NCBI RefSeq assembly: GCF_007858975.2
Contig: NZ_CP042220.2
Coordinates: forward strand, 2,728,001-2,792,000
Length of the DNA stretch: 64,000 nucleotides
Direction: 5' to 3'
Origin: Dickeya poaceiphila
GTDB lineage: Bacteria; Pseudomonadota; Gammaproteobacteria; Enterobacterales; Enterobacteriaceae
The notes beneath the pieces are model-generated. The model had not been told where the DNA came from, searched no databases, and saw only the letters and a program-made list of their open reading frames with translations. This document shows positions 34,774 through 43,847 of this stretch, piece by piece (the stretch's first letter is position 1; each line of letters begins with the position of its first letter). A program made the translations under genes and the position numbers.

Positions 34774-36288
34774 TCAGCAAGTGACCAGCCTCAGTTCGCG
34801 CATATCCAGATAGTCGCCAACTCTGGCGGCAGAGAGGTTGAATGAGAGTGCGAACAGCCAGGCGCTGCGCGGGATCTTCCAAATGGTGCCTGAACTGCCT
34901 TTCTGCAGTTGCTCGCTGTTCTGGATGTAATCGTTACCATCACGCGACAAATCCACCATCACCTGACCGAGGCCGTTTACCGCGTACGCATGGAGTTTTT
35001 TGGCAATGACCACCTTAGCGTTAACGGAGGTTCGAGCCTGCCAGGTCACCCCAATTTGATTCTGCCCACTGATCGGTATCAGGAATTGTACCTGTGCGTC
35101 ACCGCCCTCAGCGATTCTCACAAATCGCCCGTTCTCTTCTTTGATACAGGCGGGATCATAATGGCAGGCGCAACCCGCCACACCGGGATAAACCAGCGTG
35201 CTACCGCCATCGTTAAGGGCGATTAACTCCGCCATCTGGTTGGAAAAAATCAGATTGTTTTTCCAGCAGGGGCGATTGGAGATAACGCAGGAGGGTACAT
35301 TGACGCCATCGGTGGCAAAGCAAACATTGGTCAATGTGGTCTGATAATCAAACGCTTGTTCGAAAATCAGGTAGGGCCGTTCCGGATTCTGGCGCACAAA
35401 AATCGCCCCACCGTTGAACACAAAGCTGGCGTTCTTTTTCCTGAGCACCACCGCAGGTTGCTTTCGCTTCACATACTCAACATGACCGTTGATTTCAACA
35501 TGGCCTTCATTTATTAACGCAATCCCTTCACAGTAATCAAAGCTGCCTGCCTGCCAGTACACGACGCCGTTCGGATTATCGATTTCGAACGCATACCCAC
35601 CGTTTTGCCAGATACAGCCGATGAAGGTAAAACGTTCGTAGGAATCTGGCTGACGGGTCAGGTACAGCAGGCGATCACAGTTATTAAAACCACAGGAGAA
35701 CCAGTTCCATCCCCAACCGCCCGCACCGTTGGAAAAGACCCTCCTGAACCCGGTAAACCGGCAGGAATAAATACTCAACAGACAGGAGGCATTACGGTTG
35801 GAATTGCTTTCTGGGTTATAAGCAAAAAACAGATCTAACGTTCTCTTTTCAGAAATAAAATGCACACCAGAAAAAAAGCTGTCCACAATATTACTGTAAG
35901 CCGCATCCACATCCGGATTTCCGGTCACCACCATCGCATATTTATCAAATTTACCATTTTTGGTAAAAATAATTGTCAGAGGGCCATGAATAGAAACTTT
36001 CGATGCATCTATTTTTATCGTAGAAGAAACTAAAACAACGCCTTGCAACATTAACCTGACTTTCTGCTGTGAATTTGATAAAGACTTCGATTCTTCCAAC
36101 ATATCATTAAGAAGCATCTGAAAAGAACCCGTAGAATCTTTCTTTCCAGAAAAATCAATATTGTAACGAGCGAGATCATTAGTGAACGCAACTGTATTAT
36201 TGCTCTGAGTGTTATTATCCCCCCCCGCCGCCACAGAGGTCACTGCAAATGATGCCAGGCTGCCCACCAGGAAATTTCTTCTGTTCAT
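34774..36288 (-). CDS. Tat-exported beta-helix-like protein, possible polysaccharide-active enzyme
   Basis: 504 residues, not recognised as a named family. The N-terminus MNRRNFLVGSLASFAVTSVA is a twin-arginine signal. Residues about 75-370 show the short, repeating Asn/Gly/aromatic turns of a right-handed beta-helix (SNIVDSFFSGVHFISEK, SIYSCRFTGFRRVFSNGAGG, FTFIGCIWQNGGYAFEIDNP, GIALINEGHVEINGHVEYVK), as in polysaccharide lyases and tailspikes. The last ~110 residues look like a separate beta-sandwich (VQFLIPISGQNQIGVTWQAR). It is divergent from wzy and next to the EPS locus, so a lyase or modifying enzyme for the EPS is the natural guess; catalytic residues cannot be assigned. It is more AT-rich than core genes at its 5 prime end. 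Confidence 0.7.
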   Translation of the reverse strand: MNRRNFLVGSLASFAVTSVAAGGDNNTQSNNTVAFTNDLARYNIDFSGKKDSTGSFQMLLNDMLEESKSLSNSQQKVRLMLQGVVLVSSTIKIDASKVSIHGPLTIIFTKNGKFDKYAMVVTGNPDVDAAYSNIVDSFFSGVHFISEKRTLDLFFAYNPESNSNRNASCLLSIYSCRFTGFRRVFSNGAGGWGWNWFSCGFNNCDRLLYLTRQPDSYERFTFIGCIWQNGGYAFEIDNPNGVVYWQAGSFDYCEGIALINEGHVEINGHVEYVKRKQPAVVLRKKNASFVFNGGAIFVRQNPERPYLIFEQAFDYQTTLTNVCFATDGVNVPSCVISNRPCWKNNLIFSNQMAELIALNDGGSTLVYPGVAGCACHYDPACIKEENGRFVRIAEGGDAQVQFLIPISGQNQIGVTWQARTSVNAKVVIAKKLHAYAVNGLGQVMVDLSRDGNDYIQNSEQLQKGSSGTIWKIPRSAWLFALSFNLSAARVGDYLDMRELRLVTC

Positions 36289-36492
36289 AAAACCCTCCTA
36301 CTCCAATAAATTCAATGAATTAAAAATAAAAACCCTCTAGAACCACGGAATGAACGATCAGCACCGATAGATATATCGAAAATAAAAAATAAAAACATAG
36401 CGTTAACCCACTGTCATAACTTTCTGCAAAAATAATTAAAAATAAAAATTCATTTGTTTTATCATCCATCGGTACAACACGTTTACTGAATA

Positions 36493-37773
36493 ATGGGAGT
36501 TAAAAAATTGGACGCAACCATAAAATACGACCCGCTTTATTGGACAATGCTTTGCATTTTCCTGATACCGCAGTTTGTGTTTGTATTTTTCCAACAATCT
36601 TCACTGGCATCAGGCATGATGGTAGCGATAATACCTATTTATATTTATGGCTTGCGCTATATGAAAAACCTGGCATTTCCCAGCGGAAGAATCTTACTTT
36701 TCTCAATAGTGATATTTATGTTGCTGGCGCAATCTGGCTATATTGCGGCGATGTATGACAATTACAAACCGCTTTTCACATTACCGGCGCTGGTTATTGT
36801 GTTATTCGGCGCCATATTATTCTCCAACCGCTTGTTGACCACTGATCCAGACACCCTTGCCTCTGCTTTTCGTGCTGTTACCTATACCTTGTTGTTACTT
36901 GGCTGGCTCTCGGTTATCTATCGCATTGACATCGGCAATTATGCGGCAAAACCTAAAGCGGTGTTTCCTTTTTCTGAGGAGAGCCATTACGCGCTGACGG
37001 TAGGCATCTTTGTCTGCGCCAGCGGTATCCTGATGAAAAACCGGGAACGCATGATACTGATGGCGAACCTGCTGTTACAGGCGTTGATTTTCCCCAGTCT
37101 GACGCTGCTGGTGTTCTGTATGATGGCGATTTTTGTTTTCTGGATGTCGCGCCGCATTACGCTGATGCTTACGATCATTGTCGTACTGGTCGCAGCAGTG
37201 TATGTCATGCTGACCTATTTTTCCGACCTGCCCGCCATCGCCTATTTTGGTTCACGTCTGGCTATCAACGACGACACCGACAACCTGACCACACTGGTAT
37301 TTCTGCAAGGGGTGGATGACGCTAAAAACGCCTTGTTGGAAAGCCATTACCTCGGACTGGGGCTACAAATGGCAGGCACCAATAGTGTCGGCAAATACGG
37401 TTACATCATCCAGTCGCTCGCAGGCAACGACTTCAACCGTACCGACGGCGGCTTTTTGGCTTCGAAAATCGTCAGCGAATTCGGTGCCATTGGTCTGTTG
37501 CTTAGTATCGGCTACCTGTGGGTTCTGAAAAAAGCCGTCAATACTATCAATCACATCAGTGATAATACCGATACCGAATCGACACTACTGAAAATCGCCA
37601 TGGCGGTGATAATCGCCTACGCCGTCGAATTTTTCCTGCGCGGCTATGGCTATTTTTCGCCAGGATTATTTCTGTTCGCCACCATGATGATGGTCAGCAG
37701 CAAGCTGTATTACCAGCAGACCAGCGTCGAGCGCCCGCAGGTATCTCCGGCATCGATCCGGCCTCAGTCCTGA
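36493..37773 (+). CDS. wzy: Polysaccharide polymerase, Wzy/O-antigen ligase type
   Basis: Integral membrane protein of 426 residues with about ten to twelve hydrophobic segments and one larger periplasmic loop (about 255-320, containing ESHYLGLGLQMAGTNSVGKY and NDFNRTDGGFLASKIVSEFG). This topology and the Gly-rich loop are typical of Wzy polymerases, which join lipid-linked repeats in the periplasm. It is the only polymerase candidate in the window, yet it lies outside the main cluster, beyond yjbEFGH, on the opposite strand. ATG 36493 has no ribosome site; GGGAG at 36495-36499 is well spaced for a TTG at 36508 (fifteen bases later), which may be the true start. AT-rich upstream region. Confidence 0.75.
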   Translation: MGVKKLDATIKYDPLYWTMLCIFLIPQFVFVFFQQSSLASGMMVAIIPIYIYGLRYMKNLAFPSGRILLFSIVIFMLLAQSGYIAAMYDNYKPLFTLPALVIVLFGAILFSNRLLTTDPDTLASAFRAVTYTLLLLGWLSVIYRIDIGNYAAKPKAVFPFSEESHYALTVGIFVCASGILMKNRERMILMANLLLQALIFPSLTLLVFCMMAIFVFWMSRRITLMLTIIVVLVAAVYVMLTYFSDLPAIAYFGSRLAINDDTDNLTTLVFLQGVDDAKNALLESHYLGLGLQMAGTNSVGKYGYIIQSLAGNDFNRTDGGFLASKIVSEFGAIGLLLSIGYLWVLKKAVNTINHISDNTDTESTLLKIAMAVIIAYAVEFFLRGYGYFSPGLFLFATMMMVSSKLYYQQTSVERPQVSPASIRPQS

Positions 37774-37778
37774 TAGCC

Positions 37779-37811
37779 GTCAGCGCCTCCTATGTTGCAA
37801 GAGGCGCTGAC
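37779..37811. terminator. Terminator between wzy and yjbH
   Basis: An 11-base perfect stem, GTCAGCGCCTC with GAGGCGCTGAC, and an 11-base loop lie between converging genes, immediately after the wzy stop. There is no marked U-run, so bidirectional function is inferred from position. Confidence 0.6.
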
Positions 37812-37823
37812 ATCCCCAATCGG

Positions 37824-39965
37824 CTATTCCCGGTCTACCATGTCGTACAACACATCGCGCCGATTCAGCATCTGCCCACCATCACGAGTCAGTGGTACCC
37901 AACCGATGGAGCCGTGGCGGGTAGTCGGCGAGTTAAACAGCAAATCAAACGGAATAGTGAAATAGATGCCTTTGGTGAAGCTGCCTTCACCATAGTCTTT
38001 GGCGCTGACATTGGTGACAGTGGCAAAGGCACCGGCGACGATCCCGCTGTCGAAACGGCGCGACAGATCCAGCGTGACGCCTTTATCGCCGGCCAGATAG
38101 CGCCCGACACTGATTTTCGCCAACCCGCCTTCAACGAACGGCAGTGACCAGTAGGTAGTCAGGTGACCGGTAGTAACACTGTAATCGCTCAGGCGCTGCG
38201 GATCGTTCCAGTCTCGCTGCTTGACGTGGTTGACGTCTATACCCACCGCCCAACGGCTGCCAAAAGGCCGATACAACACCTCGCCCCCTACCCCGGCATA
38301 CATCATTTCCAGATAGCCGCCATAAGCCTGGGTATACCAGTCGCGTGCCGGATGATCATAACGCGACAGTTGCAGATTGGTCAGTAAGACATCAGAAGCG
38401 GTCACGTACTCACGAATATGCGTTCGAACCCGTGGCAACGCCGCACCATCCAGCGGGGGAGATTTGTAGTTGAACCGGTCATAGTTGTTGAGCAAATTGA
38501 TATTCACCGTACCCCCCAACCGCCAGTTCTCCGTCATGCGGAAATCGGCGCTGGCATTGGCTGACAACTGGTACATATAGAACGATTCCGGGCCGCCAAA
38601 CGACTGCTGAAGCGAGGGGTCAATGCCATAAGAAAAGCGCGGTGGAGCCGTGTGCAACACCTGCCGGCCACGTGGTTCCGGCAACGGTTCGACGTGATAG
38701 GGATTCGGTTCATCCACACCCAACGGCGTACTGCCGGACTCCAGTTGACGCAACGCGCTGGCATCCACTCTGGTGCTGGTGGTCGTCAGCGGGCCGCTGC
38801 GGGTAACGATATGGTACTGAGTAACCTTGTCCGGCAGATTATTAGCCAGTACCGTTGCCGCACGTCGGCTGGCTTCGGCATCGCTATTATATTTATATTG
38901 CTCCGCCACCACGGTGACCTGCTGATCATCAGCATAAATATCCGGTTGGGCAAAGCCGGCCTTTTTATCCAGCTCTTGTGAAACACGCTGCCAGTCGGTT
39001 CCACCCGGTGTATTTTTCGCCGGCAAATACACCGGTGGTTCGTCATCAGGATGAAAGGGCCGCAACCGGTTAAAGTTGGTATTCAGCGTGAACCCCCACA
39101 TCAGGGTGTTGCCACGTTCCCACGACAGCGAGGTATCCAGCCAGTCAGTGGCGCGATACACCAGCCCAACGTTAATCGGCGAATCCTGCTTGATGTGCTG
39201 CGATGCAGGGCGCGTCTGATCTGCCGCTTCCTGGCTGTAATCGTTGCTGTCATATTCCAGCTTGAGCCGCAACGGGTCCCACGGCGTTTGGTACTCCAGC
39301 CCGGCAAACAGCGCCGCAGGCCCGTGAAAAAAGTTCTTCACCGCAAACTGCCCGGTTTCGGTAGAGGTAGGACGGGTACAGAATCCTGATGCCAGACGAC
39401 AGGCTGGGTTAGTAATATTGCCGCTCTGTGCCATGTTGCCCCAGCCCATACCCAGCGTGAAATCGACAGGTCCCCAGCGCTTGCTGGCCACCAGATATTC
39501 ACTGTCGAACAAGCCCGTACCGGCAATATCACGCAACCCCAGCGAGACTTGCGGTAGCCAGCGACTTTCCTGCCAAAGTCGCGCCTTGACGTCAAAACTT
39601 TTGTCTTTGTAGGTCTGATCACCGCTGAAGCCGGGAACGTTGCTGTAAGGCCGGGTGCGGATGTCGGTATATCGTAGCGTCGCCTCCAGCCAGTCGAGCA
39701 CCTGTAACGAAATGGCGTAGCGACGATATTCCTGGTTATCGCGGTAACTGGCGCTGAACTCGCCGGTATCGGCCATACGTGCCGTCGGCATCTGCCATAA
39801 CCCAACGCCGCCAAAGTCCATCTGCGATACCCCGGCAGGCTGATAATAGCTGCTGCGATTCGCCGCTTCGCTACTGTCCGCACCCGTTGCCCACGCGGGC
39901 GCCCCTAATGCGCTGCCTATCGCCAGCGACAGACAGCGTAATGTCAAAGTTGTGTTATTAGTCAT
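37824..39965 (-). CDS. yjbH: YjbH-family outer-membrane protein for exopolysaccharide
   Basis: 713 residues, a YjbH/GfcD-type protein predicted as an outer-membrane beta-barrel. Signal peptide about 1-26 (ending APAWA). Two barrel-like regions rich in alternating aromatics (YYQPAGVSQMDFGGVGLWQM, FTLGMGWGNM, GVDVNHVKQRDW-type near the end) flank a mixed periplasmic part (LDKKAGFAQPDIYADDQQVT). In E. coli yjbEFGH is linked to production of an extracellular polysaccharide and is under Rcs control. Fourth and last gene of the operon; its ATG overlaps the yjbG stop by a single base (39965). It ends at a shared terminator with wzy. Confidence 0.9.
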   Translation of the reverse strand: MTNNTTLTLRCLSLAIGSALGAPAWATGADSSEAANRSSYYQPAGVSQMDFGGVGLWQMPTARMADTGEFSASYRDNQEYRRYAISLQVLDWLEATLRYTDIRTRPYSNVPGFSGDQTYKDKSFDVKARLWQESRWLPQVSLGLRDIAGTGLFDSEYLVASKRWGPVDFTLGMGWGNMAQSGNITNPACRLASGFCTRPTSTETGQFAVKNFFHGPAALFAGLEYQTPWDPLRLKLEYDSNDYSQEAADQTRPASQHIKQDSPINVGLVYRATDWLDTSLSWERGNTLMWGFTLNTNFNRLRPFHPDDEPPVYLPAKNTPGGTDWQRVSQELDKKAGFAQPDIYADDQQVTVVAEQYKYNSDAEASRRAATVLANNLPDKVTQYHIVTRSGPLTTTSTRVDASALRQLESGSTPLGVDEPNPYHVEPLPEPRGRQVLHTAPPRFSYGIDPSLQQSFGGPESFYMYQLSANASADFRMTENWRLGGTVNINLLNNYDRFNYKSPPLDGAALPRVRTHIREYVTASDVLLTNLQLSRYDHPARDWYTQAYGGYLEMMYAGVGGEVLYRPFGSRWAVGIDVNHVKQRDWNDPQRLSDYSVTTGHLTTYWSLPFVEGGLAKISVGRYLAGDKGVTLDLSRRFDSGIVAGAFATVTNVSAKDYGEGSFTKGIYFTIPFDLLFNSPTTRHGSIGWVPLTRDGGQMLNRRDVLYDMVDRE

Positions 39966-40744
39966 TAGTGTGGAATCCGGTTGGCAAGATAGTCAGCAAT
40001 CTGCGCATTCAACGAGGTGAAGCCCTCAGGCAGAATAGAAGGATCGAAACCGATAAATAGCGTTTCCCCCGCCGCCGGCTCATGGTGCCGGCGGTTCCAG
40101 ATGGCCAGCGGAACATTGCGCCAGTGACCATCAACCGAGATCAGGTAACCCGTGTTGCTATCGCCACCCGGTAGAAAACGCCGTTTGCCGATGTACTGCT
40201 CAACCGACCAACCGGGCCGCAGGTCAATATCCTTGAACACATTCGGCGTGCCGATATCGATACCGGTGCTGATTAACCCGAACAAAAAGAACTGCTGCCG
40301 GTAAGGCGACAGGTAAAGGGTATAGTTACCCACCAACGGACGATTATCCCGCTGAGAAATACGCACGATATCCGGGTCGAGGCTGGCGTGAATCCGCCCC
40401 GCGATACTCACCTGCTTCAATGCCTGCGCCATATACCAGGCGGCGATAGCCCAGTCGCCATTGCCTTTAACCTGCCAGATCAGTTGCAACTGATAGAGTC
40501 TGGCCTGCAATTTTTCGCCTTCTTCGGTGACTTTTTTCGTCACCATCTCATTGGTAAGTAGTGCGCTCTGCCAGTTAATCTGGTCCGGAAACGTTATCTG
40601 GTCATAAAACCGATCCAGACGAGTACCATCACCCAGCACCACGGCAGGCCGTGTTTCACCCGCATAATTTAGCGTTAGTTGTGCCGCCCCTGATGTTCCA
40701 GCCACCAGCAATAACAAGGCGACTAATCGATTGAATAACGACAT
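39965..40744 (-). CDS. yjbG: YjbG/GfcC-family periplasmic capsule/EPS protein
   Basis: 259 residues. A signal peptide (MSLFNRLVALLLLVAGTSG, cleaved near AAQ) precedes a GfcC-type fold: early block LNYAGETRPAVVLGDGTRLD, middle RIHASLDPDIVRISQRDNRP, and the C-terminal TLFIGFDPSILPEGFTSLNA seen in YjbG proteins. Thought to be a periplasmic helper in polysaccharide export. Sits 9 bases after yjbF and overlaps yjbH by one base. Length is near E. coli YjbG. Confidence 0.9.
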   Translation of the reverse strand: MSLFNRLVALLLLVAGTSGAAQLTLNYAGETRPAVVLGDGTRLDRFYDQITFPDQINWQSALLTNEMVTKKVTEEGEKLQARLYQLQLIWQVKGNGDWAIAAWYMAQALKQVSIAGRIHASLDPDIVRISQRDNRPLVGNYTLYLSPYRQQFFLFGLISTGIDIGTPNVFKDIDLRPGWSVEQYIGKRRFLPGGDSNTGYLISVDGHWRNVPLAIWNRRHHEPAAGETLFIGFDPSILPEGFTSLNAQIADYLANRIPH

Positions 40745-40753
40745 AAAGTAACC

Positions 40754-41431
40754 TTATTGAATGTATGGCCTAAGGACAGTGAACTGGACCAAAGCCATGT
40801 TTGGCCCCATATACTGATGACTTTGAACGACCTGACCAGAATCCGGGTCAAGCCAGTATTGGTTGGTATAATGTTTGTTCAGCGTGGGTACGGTCACCTG
40901 TTCGTCGAAACGTACCGTTTGGCGCGGTTCATTCAGTATCGTCAGGATTTCCGGGCCTTTGTTCTCGAATACCGACTGCACGTCATAACCGCCGCGTAAT
41001 ACTTGCGACCAGCTGACAATGGTGTGCCATTGTTTCGGCGTATCAGGTTTCAGCAAACCGAGACTAAGCGGGTCGGAATCCAGATTGCCGACATGCTGAA
41101 TGTCTTCTCCGAACCCTTGTGTTTCCACCAGTCGCCCAAAGCGAGTGACGACTCTATTTTTATCCGCCGTCAGCCATTTCAGTTGCTGGTTATCAACAAA
41201 CGCCAGCACCACAAAGACACGCGGAGCTTCACCCACTTTCAGATACGCCGACGCATAAGGAATTTGTTCGACCTGTTGTGACGTCATGCTGGTGTCTTTC
41301 GGTCCTGATAATGCCGACAGGAAGGTCTGACTCCATTGGCTGAACTGCTGAGAACAACCTGTCAGCCCCAGCAGGATTAAAGGAATGACCAACAGCACAC
41401 AAAATAAGTCTAATCCAATGATTTTTTTCAT
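40754..41431 (-). CDS. yjbF: YjbF/GfcB-family lipoprotein
   Basis: Outer-membrane lipoprotein of about 225 residues. From ATG 41431 (MKKIIGLDLFCVLL) the signal ends in lipobox LTGC. The mature part has family blocks YASAYLKVGEAPRVFVVLAF and FDEQVTVPTLNKHYTNQYWL. The open frame extends to 41476, but that stretch overlaps the hairpin at 41469-41488, so it is not used. Partner of YjbG and YjbH. Translation of this gene depends on transcription passing the hairpin between it and yjbE. Confidence 0.9.
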   Translation of the reverse strand: MKKIIGLDLFCVLLVIPLILLGLTGCSQQFSQWSQTFLSALSGPKDTSMTSQQVEQIPYASAYLKVGEAPRVFVVLAFVDNQQLKWLTADKNRVVTRFGRLVETQGFGEDIQHVGNLDSDPLSLGLLKPDTPKQWHTIVSWSQVLRGGYDVQSVFENKGPEILTILNEPRQTVRFDEQVTVPTLNKHYTNQYWLDPDSGQVVQSHQYMGPNMALVQFTVLRPYIQ

Positions 41432-41468
41432 TGTTATGGGTCTCGCCTTAACATCCCGAAGCAGAAAA

Positions 41469-41488
41469 AAGGCCACCGAAGTGGCCTT
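41469..41488 (-). terminator. Terminator/attenuator inside the yjbE-yjbF gap
   Basis: On the minus strand: AAGGCCAC, loop TTCG, GTGGCCTT, then TTTTC. This is an ideal intrinsic terminator, with an 8-base stem, stable tetraloop and U-run, 16 bases after the yjbE stop. It implies high yjbE transcript and partial read-through into yjbFGH. Confidence 0.9.
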
Positions 41489-41504
41489 GGTTATTAGCCC
41501 ATCA

Positions 41505-41780
41505 TTAACCGCGAGTTGACGTCGTGGTTGAAGTGCTGGTGCTAGTGCCAGTGGAGGTACTGGTAGAGGCAGAAACTACGCCACCTACAATGGCAGTACC
41601 CACCCCATGACCATAGCCGTAGCCATAGCCCGAACCGTTACCACTAGCCGAACTCGACGCGTGTGAACCAGCCGAGACACCACCACTATAAATGGAACTC
41701 CCAGCGGAACTCCCAACTGCCAGGGCGCTTACCGGTACGGCTAGCGCCAGTGTCAGGATCGCCAACATTTTCTTCATCAT
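41505..41780 (-). CDS. yjbE: YjbE/GfcA-family small secreted Ser/Thr/Gly-rich protein
   Basis: About 91 residues. Signal peptide MMKKMLAILTLALAVPVSAL is followed by a low-complexity mature part: Ser/Gly repeats, then GYGYGYGHGVG, a short hydrophobic GTAIVGGVVS, and a tail of alternating Ser/Thr (STSTSTGTSTSTSTT). E. coli YjbE has the same layout. Function unknown; possibly surface-exposed or a helper in EPS assembly. ATG 41780 is favoured because AAAGGA is 7 bases upstream; an in-frame ATG at 41786 is too close. First gene of yjbEFGH, followed by a strong hairpin. Confidence 0.85.
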   Translation of the reverse strand: MMKKMLAILTLALAVPVSALAVGSSAGSSIYSGGVSAGSHASSSASGNGSGYGYGYGHGVGTAIVGGVVSASTSTSTGTSTSTSTTTSTRG

Positions 41781-42106
41781 TACCATTTCCTTTCATTTCC
41801 CGTTAAGGACATCGGGCAGGGAAAACCGAAAGTTATTCCCTGTCCCCCGACTGGCTGAATTAATCAGCCAGGTTGGATCTTTCCCATGACCGGTGAAAAA
41901 ATTATTTCAGCTTATCCTTCATGAAATAATTCCCGCGCATGGGTAAGATCCGAACAAAAATTCAGATAGAGAATAAGAAAAACAAGTTTGAGTGATTAAG
42001 AAAATAAGAAAAATCGCAAGAGCGTTATTATTTTCCAATAAATTACAATGAGATGATGAATTATCAGAAAGTTCTTAACTATTAACGAAGAGATACTGAG
42101 AAATAA
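41781..42106. other. AT-rich region between yjbE and gnd
   Basis: About 326 bases, strongly AT-rich toward gnd, upstream of yjbE on the minus strand, so it should hold the yjbE promoter. I looked for an RcsAB-type box and saw no convincing match. No coding frame is supported. Confidence 0.5.
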
Positions 42107-42130
42107 AAACCGGATATTTCTACCCGGTTT
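42107..42130 (-). terminator. Terminator after gnd
   Basis: On the minus strand: AAACCGG, 10-base loop, CCGGTTT, then TTAT. It begins 27 bases after the gnd stop, with U-rich downstream sequence. Confidence 0.75.
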
Positions 42131-42157
42131 AATAAAATAAATAATACTCTGAGAATA

Positions 42158-43564
42158 TTATTCTAACCATTCGGTGTGGAATACACCTTCTTTATCAATA
42201 CGCTTATAAGTATGCGCACCAAAATAATCACGCTGAGCCTGAATCAAGTTCGCGGGTAATACCGCAGAACGGTAACTGTCATAATAGGCGATTGCCGCAG
42301 AGAATGTCGGCGTTGGAATTCCTTGTTGTACCGCATAGGACACGACATCACGCAGCGCTTGCTGGTATTCGTCGGCTACCTGGCGGAAATACGGTGCCAG
42401 CAACAGATTAGCGATGTCGGCGTTTTCGGCGTAAGCATCGGTGATTTTCTGTAAGAACTGCGCACGGATGATACAACCGGCACGGAAGATCTTGGCGATT
42501 TCGCCGTAGTTCAGGTTCCAGCTGTTTTCGTCAGATGCCGCTTTCAACTGGGAAAAACCCTGCGCATAGGAGACGATTTTCCCCAGATACAGTGCACGGC
42601 GTACTTTTTCCACGAACCCGGCCTTGTCACCGCTGAATGCCTGCGCAACCGGGCCGCTCAACACCGTAGACGCCGCCACGCGCTGGCTCTTCAGCGAGGA
42701 GAGATAACGAGCAAACACCGACTCGGTAATCAGAGACAACGGCTCACCTAAGTCCAGTGAACTCTGGCTGGTCCATTTACCGGTGCCTTTATTAGCCGCT
42801 TCATCCAGAATCACATCGACCAGATATTTACCCTCTTCGTCTTTCTTGGTGAAGATATCGGCGGTGATTTCGATCAGGTAGCTACTCAGCTCACCTTTGT
42901 TCCACTCGGAGAAGGTATTCGCCAGCTCATCATTGGAGAGCGCAAGCGCCTGTTTCAGCAGCGCGTAGGCTTCAGCAATCAGTTGCATGTCGCCGTACTC
43001 AATGCCGTTATGCACCATTTTCACGTAGTGACCGGCACCGTCAGCGCCAATATAAGTCACACAGGGTTCACCATCGGCACGGGCGGCAATCTGCTGCAAA
43101 ATCGGCGCCACCAGTTCATAGGCTTCTTTCTGACCACCCGGCATAATAGACGGGCCTTTAAGCGCCCCTTCTTCACCACCGGAAACACCGGTACCGATGA
43201 AGTTAAACCCTTCTGCAGACAGTTCACGGTTACGGCGGATAGTATCTTTATAAAACGTGTTGCCGCCGTCGATCAGGATGTCGCCTTTTTCCAGATACGG
43301 TTTCAGCGACTCGATGGTTTTGTCCGTCGCTTCACCTGCTTTAACCATCAACAGGATGCGGCGCGGTTTTTCCAGAGATTCAACAAACTCTTCAACGGTG
43401 TAACACGGTACCAGTTTTTTCCCTGGATTCTCTGCAATCACCTCATCCGTTTTGTCTGCGGAACGGTTAAAGACGGATACGGTATAGCCACGGCTTTCAA
43501 TGTTCAGCGCCAGATTGCGCCCCATTACCGCCATACCGACAACGCCAATTTGCTGTTTGGACAT
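42158..43564 (-). CDS. gnd: 6-phosphogluconate dehydrogenase, decarboxylating
   Basis: Oxidises 6-phosphogluconate to ribulose 5-phosphate and CO2 with NADP+, the third step of the oxidative pentose phosphate path. 468 residues, exactly the enterobacterial length. NADP-binding start [20 protein letters not shown], catalytic region [33 protein letters not shown] and the C-terminus FHTEWLE are all typical. In enterobacteria gnd flanks O-antigen/capsule loci, as here. It has its own terminator downstream and is separated from galF by another, so it is a single transcription unit. A hairpin (ACCCAGC, loop, GCTGGGT; 43642-43659) lies in its leader region. Confidence 0.98.
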   Translation of the reverse strand: MSKQQIGVVGMAVMGRNLALNIESRGYTVSVFNRSADKTDEVIAENPGKKLVPCYTVEEFVESLEKPRRILLMVKAGEATDKTIESLKPYLEKGDILIDGGNTFYKDTIRRNRELSAEGFNFIGTGVSGGEEGALKGPSIMPGGQKEAYELVAPILQQIAARADGEPCVTYIGADGAGHYVKMVHNGIEYGDMQLIAEAYALLKQALALSNDELANTFSEWNKGELSSYLIEITADIFTKKDEEGKYLVDVILDEAANKGTGKWTSQSSLDLGEPLSLITESVFARYLSSLKSQRVAASTVLSGPVAQAFSGDKAGFVEKVRRALYLGKIVSYAQGFSQLKAASDENSWNLNYGEIAKIFRAGCIIRAQFLQKITDAYAENADIANLLLAPYFRQVADEYQQALRDVVSYAVQQGIPTPTFSAAIAYYDSYRSAVLPANLIQAQRDYFGAHTYKRIDKEGVFHTEWLE

Positions 43565-43805
43565 TAAAACAACTCCTGTCTGAAGGTAACCTGCCTGCGG
43601 CTAATTGCGCCTCAGGCAACAAAAAGCAGGCTAACATGGTAACCCAGCTAAGGCTGGGTGGGTAGTTATTGGTACAACAGGGGATCAGACAGGAATTCCA
43701 CAAAAGGAATGGATGACACATAAACGGAATAAAAATCAAAAAAGCGGCACAATAAATTACAATGCTATTGATTATACGGATAACTACCTGAGCAACGACC
43801 GGAAA

Positions 43806-43837
43806 AAACCCGATAACACCGACGCATTATCGGGTTT
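43806..43837 (-). terminator. Terminator after galF
   Basis: On the minus strand: AAACCCGATAA, 10-base loop, TTATCGGGTTT then TTTCC. An 11-base stem with U-run, 10 bases after the galF stop. It isolates galF and the EPS cluster from gnd. Confidence 0.88.
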
Positions 43838-43847
43838 GAACGGTTGA

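Noticed and set aside
34774..36288. Beta-helix protein as a phage tailspike or prophage remnant
   Set aside because: It has a Tat signal peptide and no phage structural, integrase or lysis genes lie nearby.
41781..42106. RcsAB box upstream of yjbE
   Set aside because: E. coli yjbEFGH is Rcs-controlled, but I found no sequence here close enough to the known box to report it.
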